A DNA stretch of 64,000 nucleotides, taken from positions 1,240,001 to 1,304,000 of the forward strand of contig NZ_JBAJIJ010000001.1 in the NCBI RefSeq assembly GCF_036867135.1, read 5' to 3'. The position numbers and the translations under genes were made by a program. The notes beneath the pieces are model-generated. The model was given only the letters and a program-made list of their open reading frames with translations. It had not been told where the DNA came from and ran no database searches. Source of the DNA: Aeromicrobium sp. Sec7.5. GTDB lineage: Bacteria; Actinomycetota; Actinomycetes; Propionibacteriales; Nocardioidaceae. Below are positions 33,844-43,813 of the stretch, in pieces (the stretch's first letter is position 1; every line of letters starts with the position of its first letter).

Positions 33844-34227
33844 TCAGGACTGCTGGGACTCCTGGGACTGTTCGCGCTCGGCGATCTGGCGACGGACGTC
33901 GTCCATGTCGAGGTCACGCACGCGCTTGATCAGGTCCTCCAGACCGGCCGCGGGCAGGGCCCCCGGCTGGGCGTAGACGAGGACGCCGTCGCGGAACGCC
34001 ATGATCGTCGGGATCGACGTGATCTGGGCGGCGCCGGCAAGCTGCGGCTCGGCCTCGGTGTCGATCTTGGCGAAGGTCACGTCGGCGTGCTGCTCGCTCG
34101 CTGCCTCGTAGACCGGGGCGAACTGCTTGCACGGACCGCACCACGACGCCCACCAGTCGATGAGGGTGATGCCGTCGCCACCGATCGTGTCGTCGATCGT
34201 GGCCTGGGTCAGGTTCACGGTGCTCAT
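33844..34227 (-). CDS. trxA: Thioredoxin
   Basis: 127 aa. Thioredoxin fold with active site WCGPC (Cys30, Cys33), the cis-proline segment ITSIPTIMAFRDG, and an extra Gln/Glu/Ser-rich C-terminal tail (about 20 residues) beyond the usual 105-110. It reduces protein disulphides using thioredoxin reductase. The promoter region of 161 bp is shared with a divergent small gene. Confidence 0.93.
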   Translation of the reverse strand: MSTVNLTQATIDDTIGGDGITLIDWWASWCGPCKQFAPVYEAASEQHADVTFAKIDTEAEPQLAGAAQITSIPTIMAFRDGVLVYAQPGALPAAGLEDLIKRVRDLDMDDVRRQIAEREQSQESQQS

Positions 34228-34388
34228 GCAGGGGTCAACCGACGTCGGTCGGAGAAGATTCCATCGCGGCGGGTGGTGATCGGTGAAAAAGACTACTGGC
34301 GCGTAGGGGTGGCCGCGATCCGAACATGAGGGTATCCTCAGGTTTGTCAGCGGCTTCGCGGCCGACGCACCCTCCCGAGGAGCGCACC

Positions 34389-34556
34389 ATGGACGACACC
34401 ACGTTCGACTTCGACACCGCAGCCGTCGCGACGGCCTCCGCTCGATTCCCCGCCCGTCGTCTGGAGCCGTCCGTGGCGCCCGTCTCGATCGGACTGGGCT
34501 ACCTGGCGCGTCCGGGCGAGTTCGGCGAGCACGCCTGGGACGAGAGCGGCCACTGA
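34389..34556 (+). CDS. Small hypothetical protein (55 aa)
   Basis: 55 aa with GAGGAG 6 nt before the ATG. Sequence MDDTTFDFDTAAVATASARF...SVAPVSIGLGYLARPGEFGEHAWDESGH: no signal peptide, membrane segment or cysteine; acidic N-terminus and a Gly-rich C-terminal half. No family recognised. It has its own terminator (34609-34649) and an upstream GGTATCCT -10-like element, so it appears to be a real single-gene transcript. Confidence 0.6.
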   Translation: MDDTTFDFDTAAVATASARFPARRLEPSVAPVSIGLGYLARPGEFGEHAWDESGH

Positions 34557-34608
34557 CGGCTGATCCCGACGACCACCCGCCGGGCCGCTCGCGCAGCCGG
34601 CCCCGGGA

Positions 34609-34649
34609 ACGACGAAGCCCCCACCCGATCCGGGTGGGGGCTTCGTCGT
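34609..34649. terminator. Terminator between the small ORF and csp
   Basis: A perfect 19-bp stem starting ACGACGAAGCCCCC with a 3-nt loop ATC, between convergent genes. It shares the ACGACGAAG/CTTCGTCGT arms with the nrdJ terminator. Confidence 0.85.
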
Positions 34650-34677
34650 GCTCGGTGAGCTCAGAGGCAGCGTCGAA

Positions 34678-34881
34678 TCACAGGACGCGCACGTTCGCGG
34701 CCTGGAGACCCTTGGGGCCCTCCTCGACGTCGAACTCGACCTTCTGCTCCTCGTTGAGGGTGCGGAAGCCGGACGTCTGGATCGCGCTGTAGTGCGCGAA
34801 GACATCGGCGCCGCCGTCGTCGGGGGCGATGAATCCGAAGCCCTTGTCGGCGTTGAACCACTTGACGGTTCCGGTGGCCAT
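34678..34881 (-). CDS. csp: Cold-shock protein (CspA family)
   Basis: 67 aa OB-fold RNA chaperone. RNP1 KGFGFI and RNP2 VFAHYSA are intact; [11 protein letters not shown] at the start is family-typical. GAAGGAGAGAC precedes the ATG. It destabilises RNA secondary structure during cold shock or fast growth. The long upstream region (to about 35150) may hold a structured 5' leader, as is common for csp genes. Confidence 0.96.
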   Translation of the reverse strand: MATGTVKWFNADKGFGFIAPDDGGADVFAHYSAIQTSGFRTLNEEQKVEFDVEEGPKGLQAANVRVL

Positions 34882-35265
34882 CTTGTCTCTCCTTCAGCGA
34901 GTTCCGGGCGGCACTTCCGACCCGGTGTCGCAGCTTTCACGTTCCACCGAACCGACCGAAGGGGTGCTTCCCGAGATCGTGGCCAATCGCTCAAACCTTG
35001 CAACTGGCGAACAGCCTAGAGCACGCCCCGGGCCGAGTGGCACCCCGTTTGAGCGGGGGAAAGTGAAAGTTGGGTAACGCGTCGGGAGGCATCGGAGGTA
35101 GTTCGAAAGAACTAGGCGCTTATAGTCACTTCGCACCAAAGTCAAGACTGTCATTTGACCTCAGCAACTCCTTACGTTGACCCCAGTGCTGTTGCGCCCC
35201 ACTCCGGCGCACCAGTCGAGCGGGGCAACTCGGACCCCGCCGTGATCCCGAGGGGGAACCGTTTC
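34882..35265. other. Intergenic region between divergent csp and M6 protease genes
   Basis: 384 bp with no gene. It contains the csp leader and, at 35099-35114, the perfect hairpin TAGTTC-GAAA-GAACTA, followed by a TATAGT -10-like element at about 35121 that could drive the protease gene. The section near 35100-35170 is less GC-rich than its surroundings. Confidence 0.5.
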
Positions 35266-37674
35266 GTGAAGCGACTCATCATCGCGACGACGGGTGTGGC
35301 ACTGACAGCCTCGATGGCTGCTCTGGGCTCCACGTCGGTCAGCGCATCACCGTCCGGCGGCGGCGTGCCCGTCACCACGGCAGCCGAAGGGGCCTCGGAG
35401 CCCGACCTGCCCCACCCGCTCGAGGACAAGCGCACCGCGCTGCGTGAGCAGGCGGTGGCCGCGGTCGTCGGCGGCGATCTCCAGCCTCGGACCGTCGCGG
35501 GATCGGAGGTCGTCCAGGTCGGCGAGGGGGCCGCACCCCAGGACGCGGCGCTGGCTCAGAACGATGCCGCGCCGCAGGCCAAGCGTCAGGCGGCCCAGAG
35601 CAAGCCGAAGCAGGCGCAGTACGTCGAGCTCGCCCAGGAGCGGGCCGACAAGGTCTTCGTGATCCTGGCCGAGTTCGGCGACGAGCGTCACCCCGACTAT
35701 CCCGACGGCGACACGGACCCGGCCACGGCCGGACCCGAGCGGTTCGACGGACCCCTGCACAACACGATCGCCGAGCCCGACCGCTCGCGTGACAACACCA
35801 CGGTGTGGCAGGCCGACTACAACCGCGCGCACTACGAGAGCCTGTACTTCGGCACCGGCGACGGCGTCGAGTCGGTGAAGACCTACTACGAGAAGCAGTC
35901 CTCGGGCCGGTACACCGTCGACGGCACCGTCTCCGACTGGGTCAAGGTGCCGTACAACACCGCGCGCTACGGCCGTGAGGACGCCGACACGTGGCAGCTC
36001 GTGTCCGATGCGCTGGAGGCGTGGGTCGCCGACCAGAAGGCCGCTGGCCAGACCGACGCGCAGATCGCGGCCGCCATCGCCGAGTACGACGTCTACGACC
36101 GCTACGACTTCGACGGTGACGGCGTGTTCGACGAGGCCGACGGCTACATCGACCACTTCCAGGTCGTCCACGCCGGCCCCGGCGAGGAGGACGGCGACGC
36201 CACCTACGGCGAGGACGCCATCTGGTCGCACCGCTGGTACGCCTTCCTGACCGACGCCGGCCTCACCGGCCCGGCCGACAACAAGCTCGGCGGCACCCAG
36301 GTCGGCTCGACCGGCGTGTGGGTCGGCGACTACACGATCCAGCCCGAGAACGGCGGCCTGTCGGTCTTCGTGCACGAGTACGGCCACGACCTCGGCCTTC
36401 CCGACGCGTACGACACCTCCGGCGGGGGCGACAACAACAACGAGCACTGGACCCTGATGGCCCAGAGCCGGCTCAACGCCGAGGGTGAACCGTTGGGCAC
36501 CCGCCCGGGCGACTTCGGCGCCTGGGAGAAGCTGCAGCTCGGTTGGCTCGACTACGAGGTCGTGGCCCACGACGACAAGCGCTCCCTGGACCTCGGGCCG
36601 CAGGAGTACAACTCCGACCGGCCGCAGGCCGCCGTCGTGCCCCTGCCGGACAAGGAGGTCACGACCGACAACGGCGCGCCCTTCGCGGGGGAGAAGCAGT
36701 ACTTCTCCGGTTCGGGCGACGACCTGTCGAACACGCTGACCACCACGGTCGACCTGACCGGCAAGGCCTCGGCGAGCCTCGCCGGGCAGGTCCGGTACGA
36801 GATCGAGGAGGGCTACGACTTCCTCTACGTCCAGGCCTCGACCGACGGTGGTGCGAACTGGACCTCGCTCGACGGCACGATCGGCGGTCAGCCGATCGGT
36901 ACCGACACGTCAGGTCGTCCCGGCATCGACGGGGAGCAGGTCGAGTGGGCCGCGCTCGAGGTCCCGCTCGACGCGTATGCGGGCGCTCCCGTGCAGGTGC
37001 GGTTCCAGTACAAGACCGACGGCGGCCTGGCCCTGGCGGGCTTCTTCGCCGACGACCTCGTGGTGACCGCCGACGGTGAGGAGGTCTCGAGCGACGGTGC
37101 CGAGACCGACGCCGGCGCGTGGGTCGGCGACGGCTTCAACGCCGTGGGTGCCTCGACGACGGCCACGTTCGACCACTTCTACATCATGGGAAACCGGTCC
37201 TACGTCGACTACGACCAGTACCTGCGGACCGGTCCGTACAACTTCGGTTTCGCGGACACCAAGCCGGACTGGGTCGAGCACTACCCGTACCAGGAGGGTC
37301 TGCTGATCTCGTACTGGGACACGTCCCAGGCCGACAACAACACGAGTCAGCACCCGGGCGAGGGTCGCAACCTGATCATCGACTCGCGGCCGCGACCCGA
37401 CATCAACCTGTGGACGGGTGCGCCGTGGCGGGCTCGGATCCAGGTGTACGACGCCCCGTTCTCCACGAAGAAGGCCGACACCCTGACGTTGCACAGCAAC
37501 GGCCAGGAGTCGAAGATCCGCGGTGACGCGGCAGTGCGTACCTTCACCGACACCGGTACGTACTTCTACGACTCGCTGCCCAACCACGGCGTCAAGCTCC
37601 CGGCCACCGGGTTCTCGGTCACCGTGACCAAGCAGAACGGCGCCACCATGACGGTGAAGTTCAACCACAAGTAG
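35266..37674 (+). CDS. Secreted M6-family (immune inhibitor A-like) metalloprotease
   Basis: 802 aa from the GTG at 35266, preceded by GAGGGGGAA; an in-frame TTG at 35155 would add residues unlike a signal peptide. The N-terminal VKRLIIATTGVALTASMAALGSTSVSA is a Sec signal peptide. A propeptide follows, then the catalytic domain with the zinc motif HEYGHDLGLPDAYD near residue 370 and NEHWTLMAQSR (Met-turn region). The C-terminal part (about 480-660) is a carbohydrate-binding or jelly-roll-like domain with YEIEEGYDFLYVQASTDGGANWTSL. M6 proteases are secreted Zn endopeptidases degrading extracellular proteins. A terminator follows at 37689. Confidence 0.92.
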   Translation: MKRLIIATTGVALTASMAALGSTSVSASPSGGGVPVTTAAEGASEPDLPHPLEDKRTALREQAVAAVVGGDLQPRTVAGSEVVQVGEGAAPQDAALAQNDAAPQAKRQAAQSKPKQAQYVELAQERADKVFVILAEFGDERHPDYPDGDTDPATAGPERFDGPLHNTIAEPDRSRDNTTVWQADYNRAHYESLYFGTGDGVESVKTYYEKQSSGRYTVDGTVSDWVKVPYNTARYGREDADTWQLVSDALEAWVADQKAAGQTDAQIAAAIAEYDVYDRYDFDGDGVFDEADGYIDHFQVVHAGPGEEDGDATYGEDAIWSHRWYAFLTDAGLTGPADNKLGGTQVGSTGVWVGDYTIQPENGGLSVFVHEYGHDLGLPDAYDTSGGGDNNNEHWTLMAQSRLNAEGEPLGTRPGDFGAWEKLQLGWLDYEVVAHDDKRSLDLGPQEYNSDRPQAAVVPLPDKEVTTDNGAPFAGEKQYFSGSGDDLSNTLTTTVDLTGKASASLAGQVRYEIEEGYDFLYVQASTDGGANWTSLDGTIGGQPIGTDTSGRPGIDGEQVEWAALEVPLDAYAGAPVQVRFQYKTDGGLALAGFFADDLVVTADGEEVSSDGAETDAGAWVGDGFNAVGASTTATFDHFYIMGNRSYVDYDQYLRTGPYNFGFADTKPDWVEHYPYQEGLLISYWDTSQADNNTSQHPGEGRNLIIDSRPRPDINLWTGAPWRARIQVYDAPFSTKKADTLTLHSNGQESKIRGDAAVRTFTDTGTYFYDSLPNHGVKLPATGFSVTVTKQNGATMTVKFNHK

Positions 37675-37688
37675 GGCAGCCAGGACGA

Positions 37689-37724
37689 CTCGGCGCCGGC
37701 CTCCTCGGGGAGGTCGGCGCCGAG
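37689..37724. terminator. Terminator between M6 protease and xthA
   Basis: A 15-bp stem (CTCGGCGCCGGCCTC with one G-U pair) and a 6-nt loop CTCGGG, between convergent genes. Confidence 0.8.
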
Positions 37725-37733
37725 CCGTGCGGT

Positions 37734-38540
37734 TCAGAGGTCGTAGTCGGCCACGAGCGGCGCGTGGTCGGACCACCGCTCGGCCCAGCTGACCGCGCGG
37801 TCGACCTCGCACGTGCGCGCGGAGGCGCCGAGCTCGGGCGTGGCCAGCTGGTAGTCGATGCGCCAGCCGGTGTCGTTGTCGAAGGCTTGGCCGCGCATGG
37901 ACCACCACGTGTAGGGACCGTCGACCTCGCCGGCGAGCCGCCTGGCGACGTCGACCCACCCGAGCTCGCCGAAGAACCGGTCGAAGTACGCGCGTTCCTC
38001 GGGCAGGAAGCCGGCCTTCTTGACGTTGCCCTTGGCGTTGCGGATGTCGAGTGGCGTGTGCGCCACGTTGAGGTCGCCGGTGACGACCGCGTGCCCGGCG
38101 GCGTCGAGCTCGGCCAGTCGCGTGGTCATGTTCTGCAGGAACCGGTACTTCTCGTCCTGCCGGGGCGTACCCACCTCGCCGGAGTGCACGTAGGCCGACA
38201 CGACCGTGACGGTGGTGTCGCCGTGCGGCACGTCGGCCTCGATCCAGCGACCGGCGTCCTCGAAGCCCTCGCCCACGCCGACGCGAACGGCGGTGGCCTC
38301 GGAACGGCTGAGCACCGCGACGCCGGCGCGACCCTTCGCGGCCGCCTCGGTGTGCGCCACGTGGTAGCCCGTCCCGGCGAGCAGCTCACGCACGATCTCG
38401 TCGGGTGCGCGGACCTCCTGCAGCGTCACGATGTCGCAGTCACGCTCGGCGAGGAACTCCTGCAGGCCGGTCGACTGCCCCCGGTTCTTGTTCCATGCGG
38501 CGCGGATCCCGTTGACGTTGACGCTGGCGATACGAAGCAC
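37734..38540 (-). CDS. xthA: Exodeoxyribonuclease III
   Basis: 268 aa from the GTG at 38540, 7 nt after a TACGGT -10 (leaderless); upstream in-frame codons are unlike the family. Endonuclease/exonuclease/phosphatase fold: ASVNVNGIRAAW, the metal Glu in IVTLQEVRAPD, VVTGDLNVAHTPLDIRN, GWRIDYQLATPEL and the catalytic SDHAPLVADY. It cleaves AP sites and 3' blocks in base excision repair. Confidence 0.94.
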   Translation of the reverse strand: MLRIASVNVNGIRAAWNKNRGQSTGLQEFLAERDCDIVTLQEVRAPDEIVRELLAGTGYHVAHTEAAAKGRAGVAVLSRSEATAVRVGVGEGFEDAGRWIEADVPHGDTTVTVVSAYVHSGEVGTPRQDEKYRFLQNMTTRLAELDAAGHAVVTGDLNVAHTPLDIRNAKGNVKKAGFLPEERAYFDRFFGELGWVDVARRLAGEVDGPYTWWSMRGQAFDNDTGWRIDYQLATPELGASARTCEVDRAVSWAERWSDHAPLVADYDL

Positions 38541-38547
38541 GCGCCCC

Positions 38548-38553
38548 ACCGTA
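38548..38553 (-). promoter_or_regulatory. -10 element of a leaderless promoter (xthA)
   Basis: TACGGT on the minus strand lies 7 nt before the GTG start of xthA and supports that start. Confidence 0.5.
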
Positions 38554-38663
38554 ACGACCGGCAGCGACACGCAGGCCCGAGGGGCGCAGGGCCGTGACGG
38601 CGGCCGCTGGGAGCGGTAGTGTCGCTTCGACCTCGTCCTCTCAGGAAGAAATCAGGTACTGCC

Positions 38664-39182
38664 GTGGATCTCTCGAAGATCAATCCGCTCAACCTCGGCG
38701 CTCTGGTCGCCGGGGGGCTGACGATCATCCTCTCGTTCATCCCGTCCTACGTCACCGCGTCGGTGGACTCCGACATCGCGGGCGTCAACTACTCCTCGGG
38801 CACGAGCGCCTGGGACAGCTTCGCGGTGCTGGGCATGCTGCTGCTCGTGGCGGCCACCGCTGCGATCGCGGTCAAGGTGTTCGCACCCCAGGTGCTTCCC
38901 GCGGGAGTGCCGATCAACCTGGTCGCCGCCGCGGCCGCCGGTCTCGGAACCCTGCTCCTGCTCCTGCGCGCCTTCACCTACTCGGGTGGCTTCGGCGTCG
39001 ACGTGGGCCCGGGATGGTCGGGATTCGCCATCTTCATCACCTCGATCGCGCTGACGGTCTTCGCCGCACTGGGCTTCAAGGACTCCGGTGAGAAGATCCC
39101 GAACTACGGCAACAACGGCGGCGGCCAGCCGCCGGCCGGTCCGACGCCGCCGGCACCGCCGGCCGGTCCGCCGGCTCCCTGA
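38664..39182 (+). CDS. Hypothetical membrane protein with Pro-rich tail
   Basis: 172 aa from the GTG at 38664 (VDLSKINPLN). Four hydrophobic segments are visible (about residues 11-27, 50-68, 79-97 and 112-130), followed by a Gly/Pro-rich cytoplasmic tail (GGGQPPAGPTPPAPPAGP). The start KINPLNLGALVAGGLTIILSF recurs in small actinobacterial membrane proteins of unknown function. A TAGTGT -10 is about 45 nt upstream. Confidence 0.7.
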   Translation: MDLSKINPLNLGALVAGGLTIILSFIPSYVTASVDSDIAGVNYSSGTSAWDSFAVLGMLLLVAATAAIAVKVFAPQVLPAGVPINLVAAAAAGLGTLLLLLRAFTYSGGFGVDVGPGWSGFAIFITSIALTVFAALGFKDSGEKIPNYGNNGGGQPPAGPTPPAPPAGPPAP

Positions 39183-39207
39183 GCTGACGACCCACTAGCG
39201 GTCGATC

Positions 39208-39244
39208 GAACGCCCGTCCTTCACGCCGTGAAGGGCGGGCGTTC
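39208..39244. terminator. Bidirectional terminator
   Basis: A 17-bp stem beginning GAACGCCCGTCC (one G-U pair), loop GCC, between convergent genes. It overlaps the stop codon of the flavoprotein gene on the minus strand. Confidence 0.85.
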
Positions 39245-40474
39245 GTCCATGCGGATGGACTGACGGCCGGCCCAGCGCCACAGCCGAGCCGTGAGGTCGC
39301 GGTCCTGCTCGGTGACGAGGTTGCCCATGACCCGCAGGGCCACCGTCATCAGGCGGTGCGAGCGCATGCCCACGGGGCCCGCGATCGGCAGGAGGCGGGG
39401 GACCGTGAGCAGGCCCGCGAGTCGGCGGGCGATCGAGAACGCCTCGCCGTAGTGCGTGGTCAGGAGATGGGGCCAGGCCAGGTCGAGACGGTCCTCCTGC
39501 AGGAGCAGGTCGATCCCCACGCGACCGGTCTCGAGCCCGTAGTCGATGCCCTCGCCGTTGAGCGGGTTGACGCATCCTGCGGCGTCGCCGACCAGGATCC
39601 AGTTGGGGCCGGCGACGCCGGAGACGGCACCACCCATCGGCAGCAGGGCGCTCGTGGGGGCCCGCAGCTCACCGGACAGGTCCCACTCCTGGCGGCGCAG
39701 GTCCGCGTAGTACTGCATCAACGGCCGGATCTGGAGGGCGGCCGGACGCTTGGCCGTGGCGAGCGCCCCGACACCGAGGTTGACCTCGCCCTGCTCGGCG
39801 CCGAGCGGGAAGATCCAGCCGTATCCGGGGAGCAGCTCGTCCTGCTCGTCGCGCAGCTCCAGGTGCGAGCTGATCCACGGGTCGTCGGCCCGGGTCGACT
39901 TCACGTACGAGCGTCCGGCGATGCCGTAGGCGGTGTCGCGGTGCCACTCGCGGCCGAGGGCCTTGCCGAGGGGCGACTTCACACCGTCGGCGACGACCAG
40001 ACGGTCGCAGAAGATCGTGTGCGGGGTGCGCTCGGCGCCGATCAGCAGGTGCACCGACGTCACGCGGCCGCTGCTGTCGCGGTCGACGTCGACGGCTCGC
40101 GCGTGGTCGATGCCCAGGGCGCCGGAGTCGAGGGCGACGTGGCGGATGCGGTCGTCGAGCTCGGTCCGGGGCACGGCCGAGCCGTGGTCGGGGAGAGAGC
40201 CACCGGGCCAGGGGAGCAGCAGCTCGACGCCGAAGCCCGCGGCACGGAGCCCGCGGTTGCGCGTGTGTCCGCGGACCCAGTCGCCGAGGCCGAGCCGGTC
40301 GAGCTCGTCGATGGCCCGCGGGGTCAGTCCGTCGCCGCAGGTCTTGTCACGGGGGAACGTGGCCGCATCGACCAGCACCACGTCGAGACCCGACCGGGCG
40401 GCCCAGGCGGCGGCCGCCGATCCGGCGGGTCCGGCACCGACCACGAGGACGTCGGTACGGGTCGGCAGGGGCAT
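39221..40474 (-). CDS. Geranylgeranyl reductase family flavoprotein
   Basis: 417 aa from the ATG at 40474 (MPLPTRTDVLVVGAGPAGSAAA). FAD-binding Rossmann motif GAGPAGS, then KTCGDGLTPRAIDEL, RTELD, VVADGVKSPLGKALG and the second FAD block WILVGDAAGCVNPLNGEGIDYGLETG. The family reduces isoprenoid double bonds; in actinobacteria a homologue saturates the menaquinone side chain (MenJ), which is a plausible role here but unproven. The start is separated by 29 bp from the divergent yhhQ gene. Confidence 0.88.
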   Translation of the reverse strand: MPLPTRTDVLVVGAGPAGSAAAAWAARSGLDVVLVDAATFPRDKTCGDGLTPRAIDELDRLGLGDWVRGHTRNRGLRAAGFGVELLLPWPGGSLPDHGSAVPRTELDDRIRHVALDSGALGIDHARAVDVDRDSSGRVTSVHLLIGAERTPHTIFCDRLVVADGVKSPLGKALGREWHRDTAYGIAGRSYVKSTRADDPWISSHLELRDEQDELLPGYGWIFPLGAEQGEVNLGVGALATAKRPAALQIRPLMQYYADLRRQEWDLSGELRAPTSALLPMGGAVSGVAGPNWILVGDAAGCVNPLNGEGIDYGLETGRVGIDLLLQEDRLDLAWPHLLTTHYGEAFSIARRLAGLLTVPRLLPIAGPVGMRSHRLMTVALRVMGNLVTEQDRDLTARLWRWAGRQSIRMDERPPFTA

Positions 40475-40503
40475 GGGCCCAGTGTTCCAGAGCCTGCGAA
40501 GAT

Positions 40504-41220
40504 ATGACGGTGACAACCCCCCTCTCCGCTCGTCCCGACGTCCGGTTCGCCTCGCGCGGCTCGTCGCACTTCGACGTCCTCCTGGCCCTGTTCGTCGTGG
40601 TCCTGGTCGTCTCCAACATCGCTGCGACCAAGAGCATCGAGTTCGGGTCCGGCTCCTGGAGCATCGGCTCGTTGCAGCTGTGGCCCGTCGTGACCGACGG
40701 CGGCGCGTTCCTGTTCCCCCTCGCCTACATCGTGGGCGACGTCATCAGCGAGGTCTACGGCTTCAAGGCCGCCCGCCGCGCCGTCCTGATGGGCTTCGCC
40801 GCGGCGATCCTCGCGGCCTTCACGTTCTGGCTCGTCCAGATCGCCCCGGGCGCCAGCTTCTACGAGAACCAGGACGCCTTCGAGAGCGTGGCCGGACCGG
40901 TCGCGCAGATCGTGCTCGCGAGCGTCACGGGGTACGTCGTCGGTCAGCTGCTGAACTCCTGGGTCCTCGTGCGGATGAAGGCCCGCACGAAGGAGAAGGG
41001 CCTCGTCGGCCGGCTCGCGGCCTCGACGGGCGTCGGCGAGATGGCCGACACGTTCCTGTTCTGTGCCATCGCCGCCACGGCCATCGGCATCGACTCGATG
41101 GGCGTGTTCTGGAACTACTTCGTCGTGGGAGTCATCTACAAGATCTCGGTCGAGCTGCTCGTGATGCCGCTGACGGTGGCCGTGATCGGCTGGCTCAAGC
41201 GCCGCGAGCCGACGTACTGA
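40504..41220 (+). CDS. yhhQ: Queuosine precursor transporter (YhhQ family)
   Basis: 238 aa integral membrane protein with about six helices. Family blocks are present: VVSNIAATKSIEFG, TDGGAFLFPLAYIVGDVISEVYGFKAARRAV, QLLNSWVLVRMKARTKEKGL, GEMADTFLFCAIA and VGVIYKISVELLVMPLT. YhhQ/QrtT proteins import preQ0, preQ1 or queuine. The next gene (convergent) is tgt, which uses this substrate, so the two form a queuosine-salvage pair separated by a repeat element. No queC/D/E/F is present in the window. Confidence 0.93.
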   Translation: MTVTTPLSARPDVRFASRGSSHFDVLLALFVVVLVVSNIAATKSIEFGSGSWSIGSLQLWPVVTDGGAFLFPLAYIVGDVISEVYGFKAARRAVLMGFAAAILAAFTFWLVQIAPGASFYENQDAFESVAGPVAQIVLASVTGYVVGQLLNSWVLVRMKARTKEKGLVGRLAASTGVGEMADTFLFCAIAATAIGIDSMGVFWNYFVVGVIYKISVELLVMPLTVAVIGWLKRREPTY

Positions 41221-41253
41221 GGGATGGCAGGCCGATGGTTCCTTGCCCGCCCC

Positions 41254-41354
41254 TTGAGGTGCGAGTGAGGGACGAACGAGCCTCGAAAGGGGTCACCGCA
41301 ACCCGTCGGTGACCGAGGTTTCGAGGCTCCTCGCTGGCGCTCGTCACACCTCAA
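41254..41354. repeat. Long imperfect inverted repeat (TTTCGAGGCTC/ACCTCAA family)
   Basis: The ends are TTGAGGT and ACCTCAA. Inside, GAGCCTCGAAA (41278-41288) pairs with TTTCGAGGCTC (41319-41329) and GGTCACCG (41291-41298) with CGGTGACC (41307-41314), so the whole 101 bp can fold into one long hairpin. It lies between the convergent yhhQ and tgt genes. A half copy is at 14099-14160. Confidence 0.85.
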
Positions 41355-41368
41355 CCACCGGTGTGGCG

Positions 41369-43252
<1,884 letters not shown>

Positions 43253-43262
<10 letters not shown>

Positions 43263-43675
43263 TGCGTCGGATCACTGGTGGTCGGGTCGACCAGCTCGAT
43301 CCGACTCGCGTCGCCCGTGGTGACGCCCAGGCCCGCCGCGATGCGGTGCTGCACGGCTCCCTCGCGGTGACGGCTCTGCCGGTCCAGGCTCAGGCCCAGC
43401 GCGGTGTGGGCCCAGGCGCTCGTGGGCTCGAGCTCGACCAGACGGCGGAACGCCTTCTCGGCGGACTCCAGGTGGGCCGCGGCGAAGTGCGCGCGACCGA
43501 CGAGCTCCCAGGCGCCGGCGTGGCCGGGCTCGGTGTCGACGACCTTCTGCAGGACCCGCGCGGCCTCGCGGGGGAACCGCGAGTCGAGGAGCTCCTGGCC
43601 GTACCGGAAGGCGTCGAAGGTCTCCATCGCGGCGATCTTCTCCTCGGTGATGGTGGGCTTCATGTAGATGGTCAT
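43253..43675 (-). CDS. Tetratricopeptide-repeat protein
   Basis: 140 aa from the ATG at 43675, preceded by GGAGGAG. About three TPR units from residue 20 to 120: YGQELLDSRFPREAARVLQKVVDTEPGHAGAWELVGRAHFAAAHLESAEKAFRRLVELEPTSAWAHTALGLSL shows the repeated W-LG-Y-G-A-F-A-P pattern. A small adaptor; partner unknown. Overlaps the M50 peptidase gene, so probably coexpressed. Confidence 0.85.
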
Positions 43676-43813
43676 GGTGCTCCTCCTTCCGAGGCGGACC
43701 CGCGGTCTGCGGGGGTTCGAGGGGCTCAACGTCGCGGTCGCGGGCGTTGTTCCCGTGCCGTGGGCTCCGTGTCGCGGCCCGAACTGTCGGTGGCGCCGTC
43801 GACACTGGACGTC

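Noticed and set aside
34319..34345. A DtxR/IdeR iron box before the 55-aa gene
   Set aside because: Only about 11 of 19 positions fit the consensus and the symmetry centre is the simpler TGAGG-GTAT-CCTCA; not enough to call an iron box.
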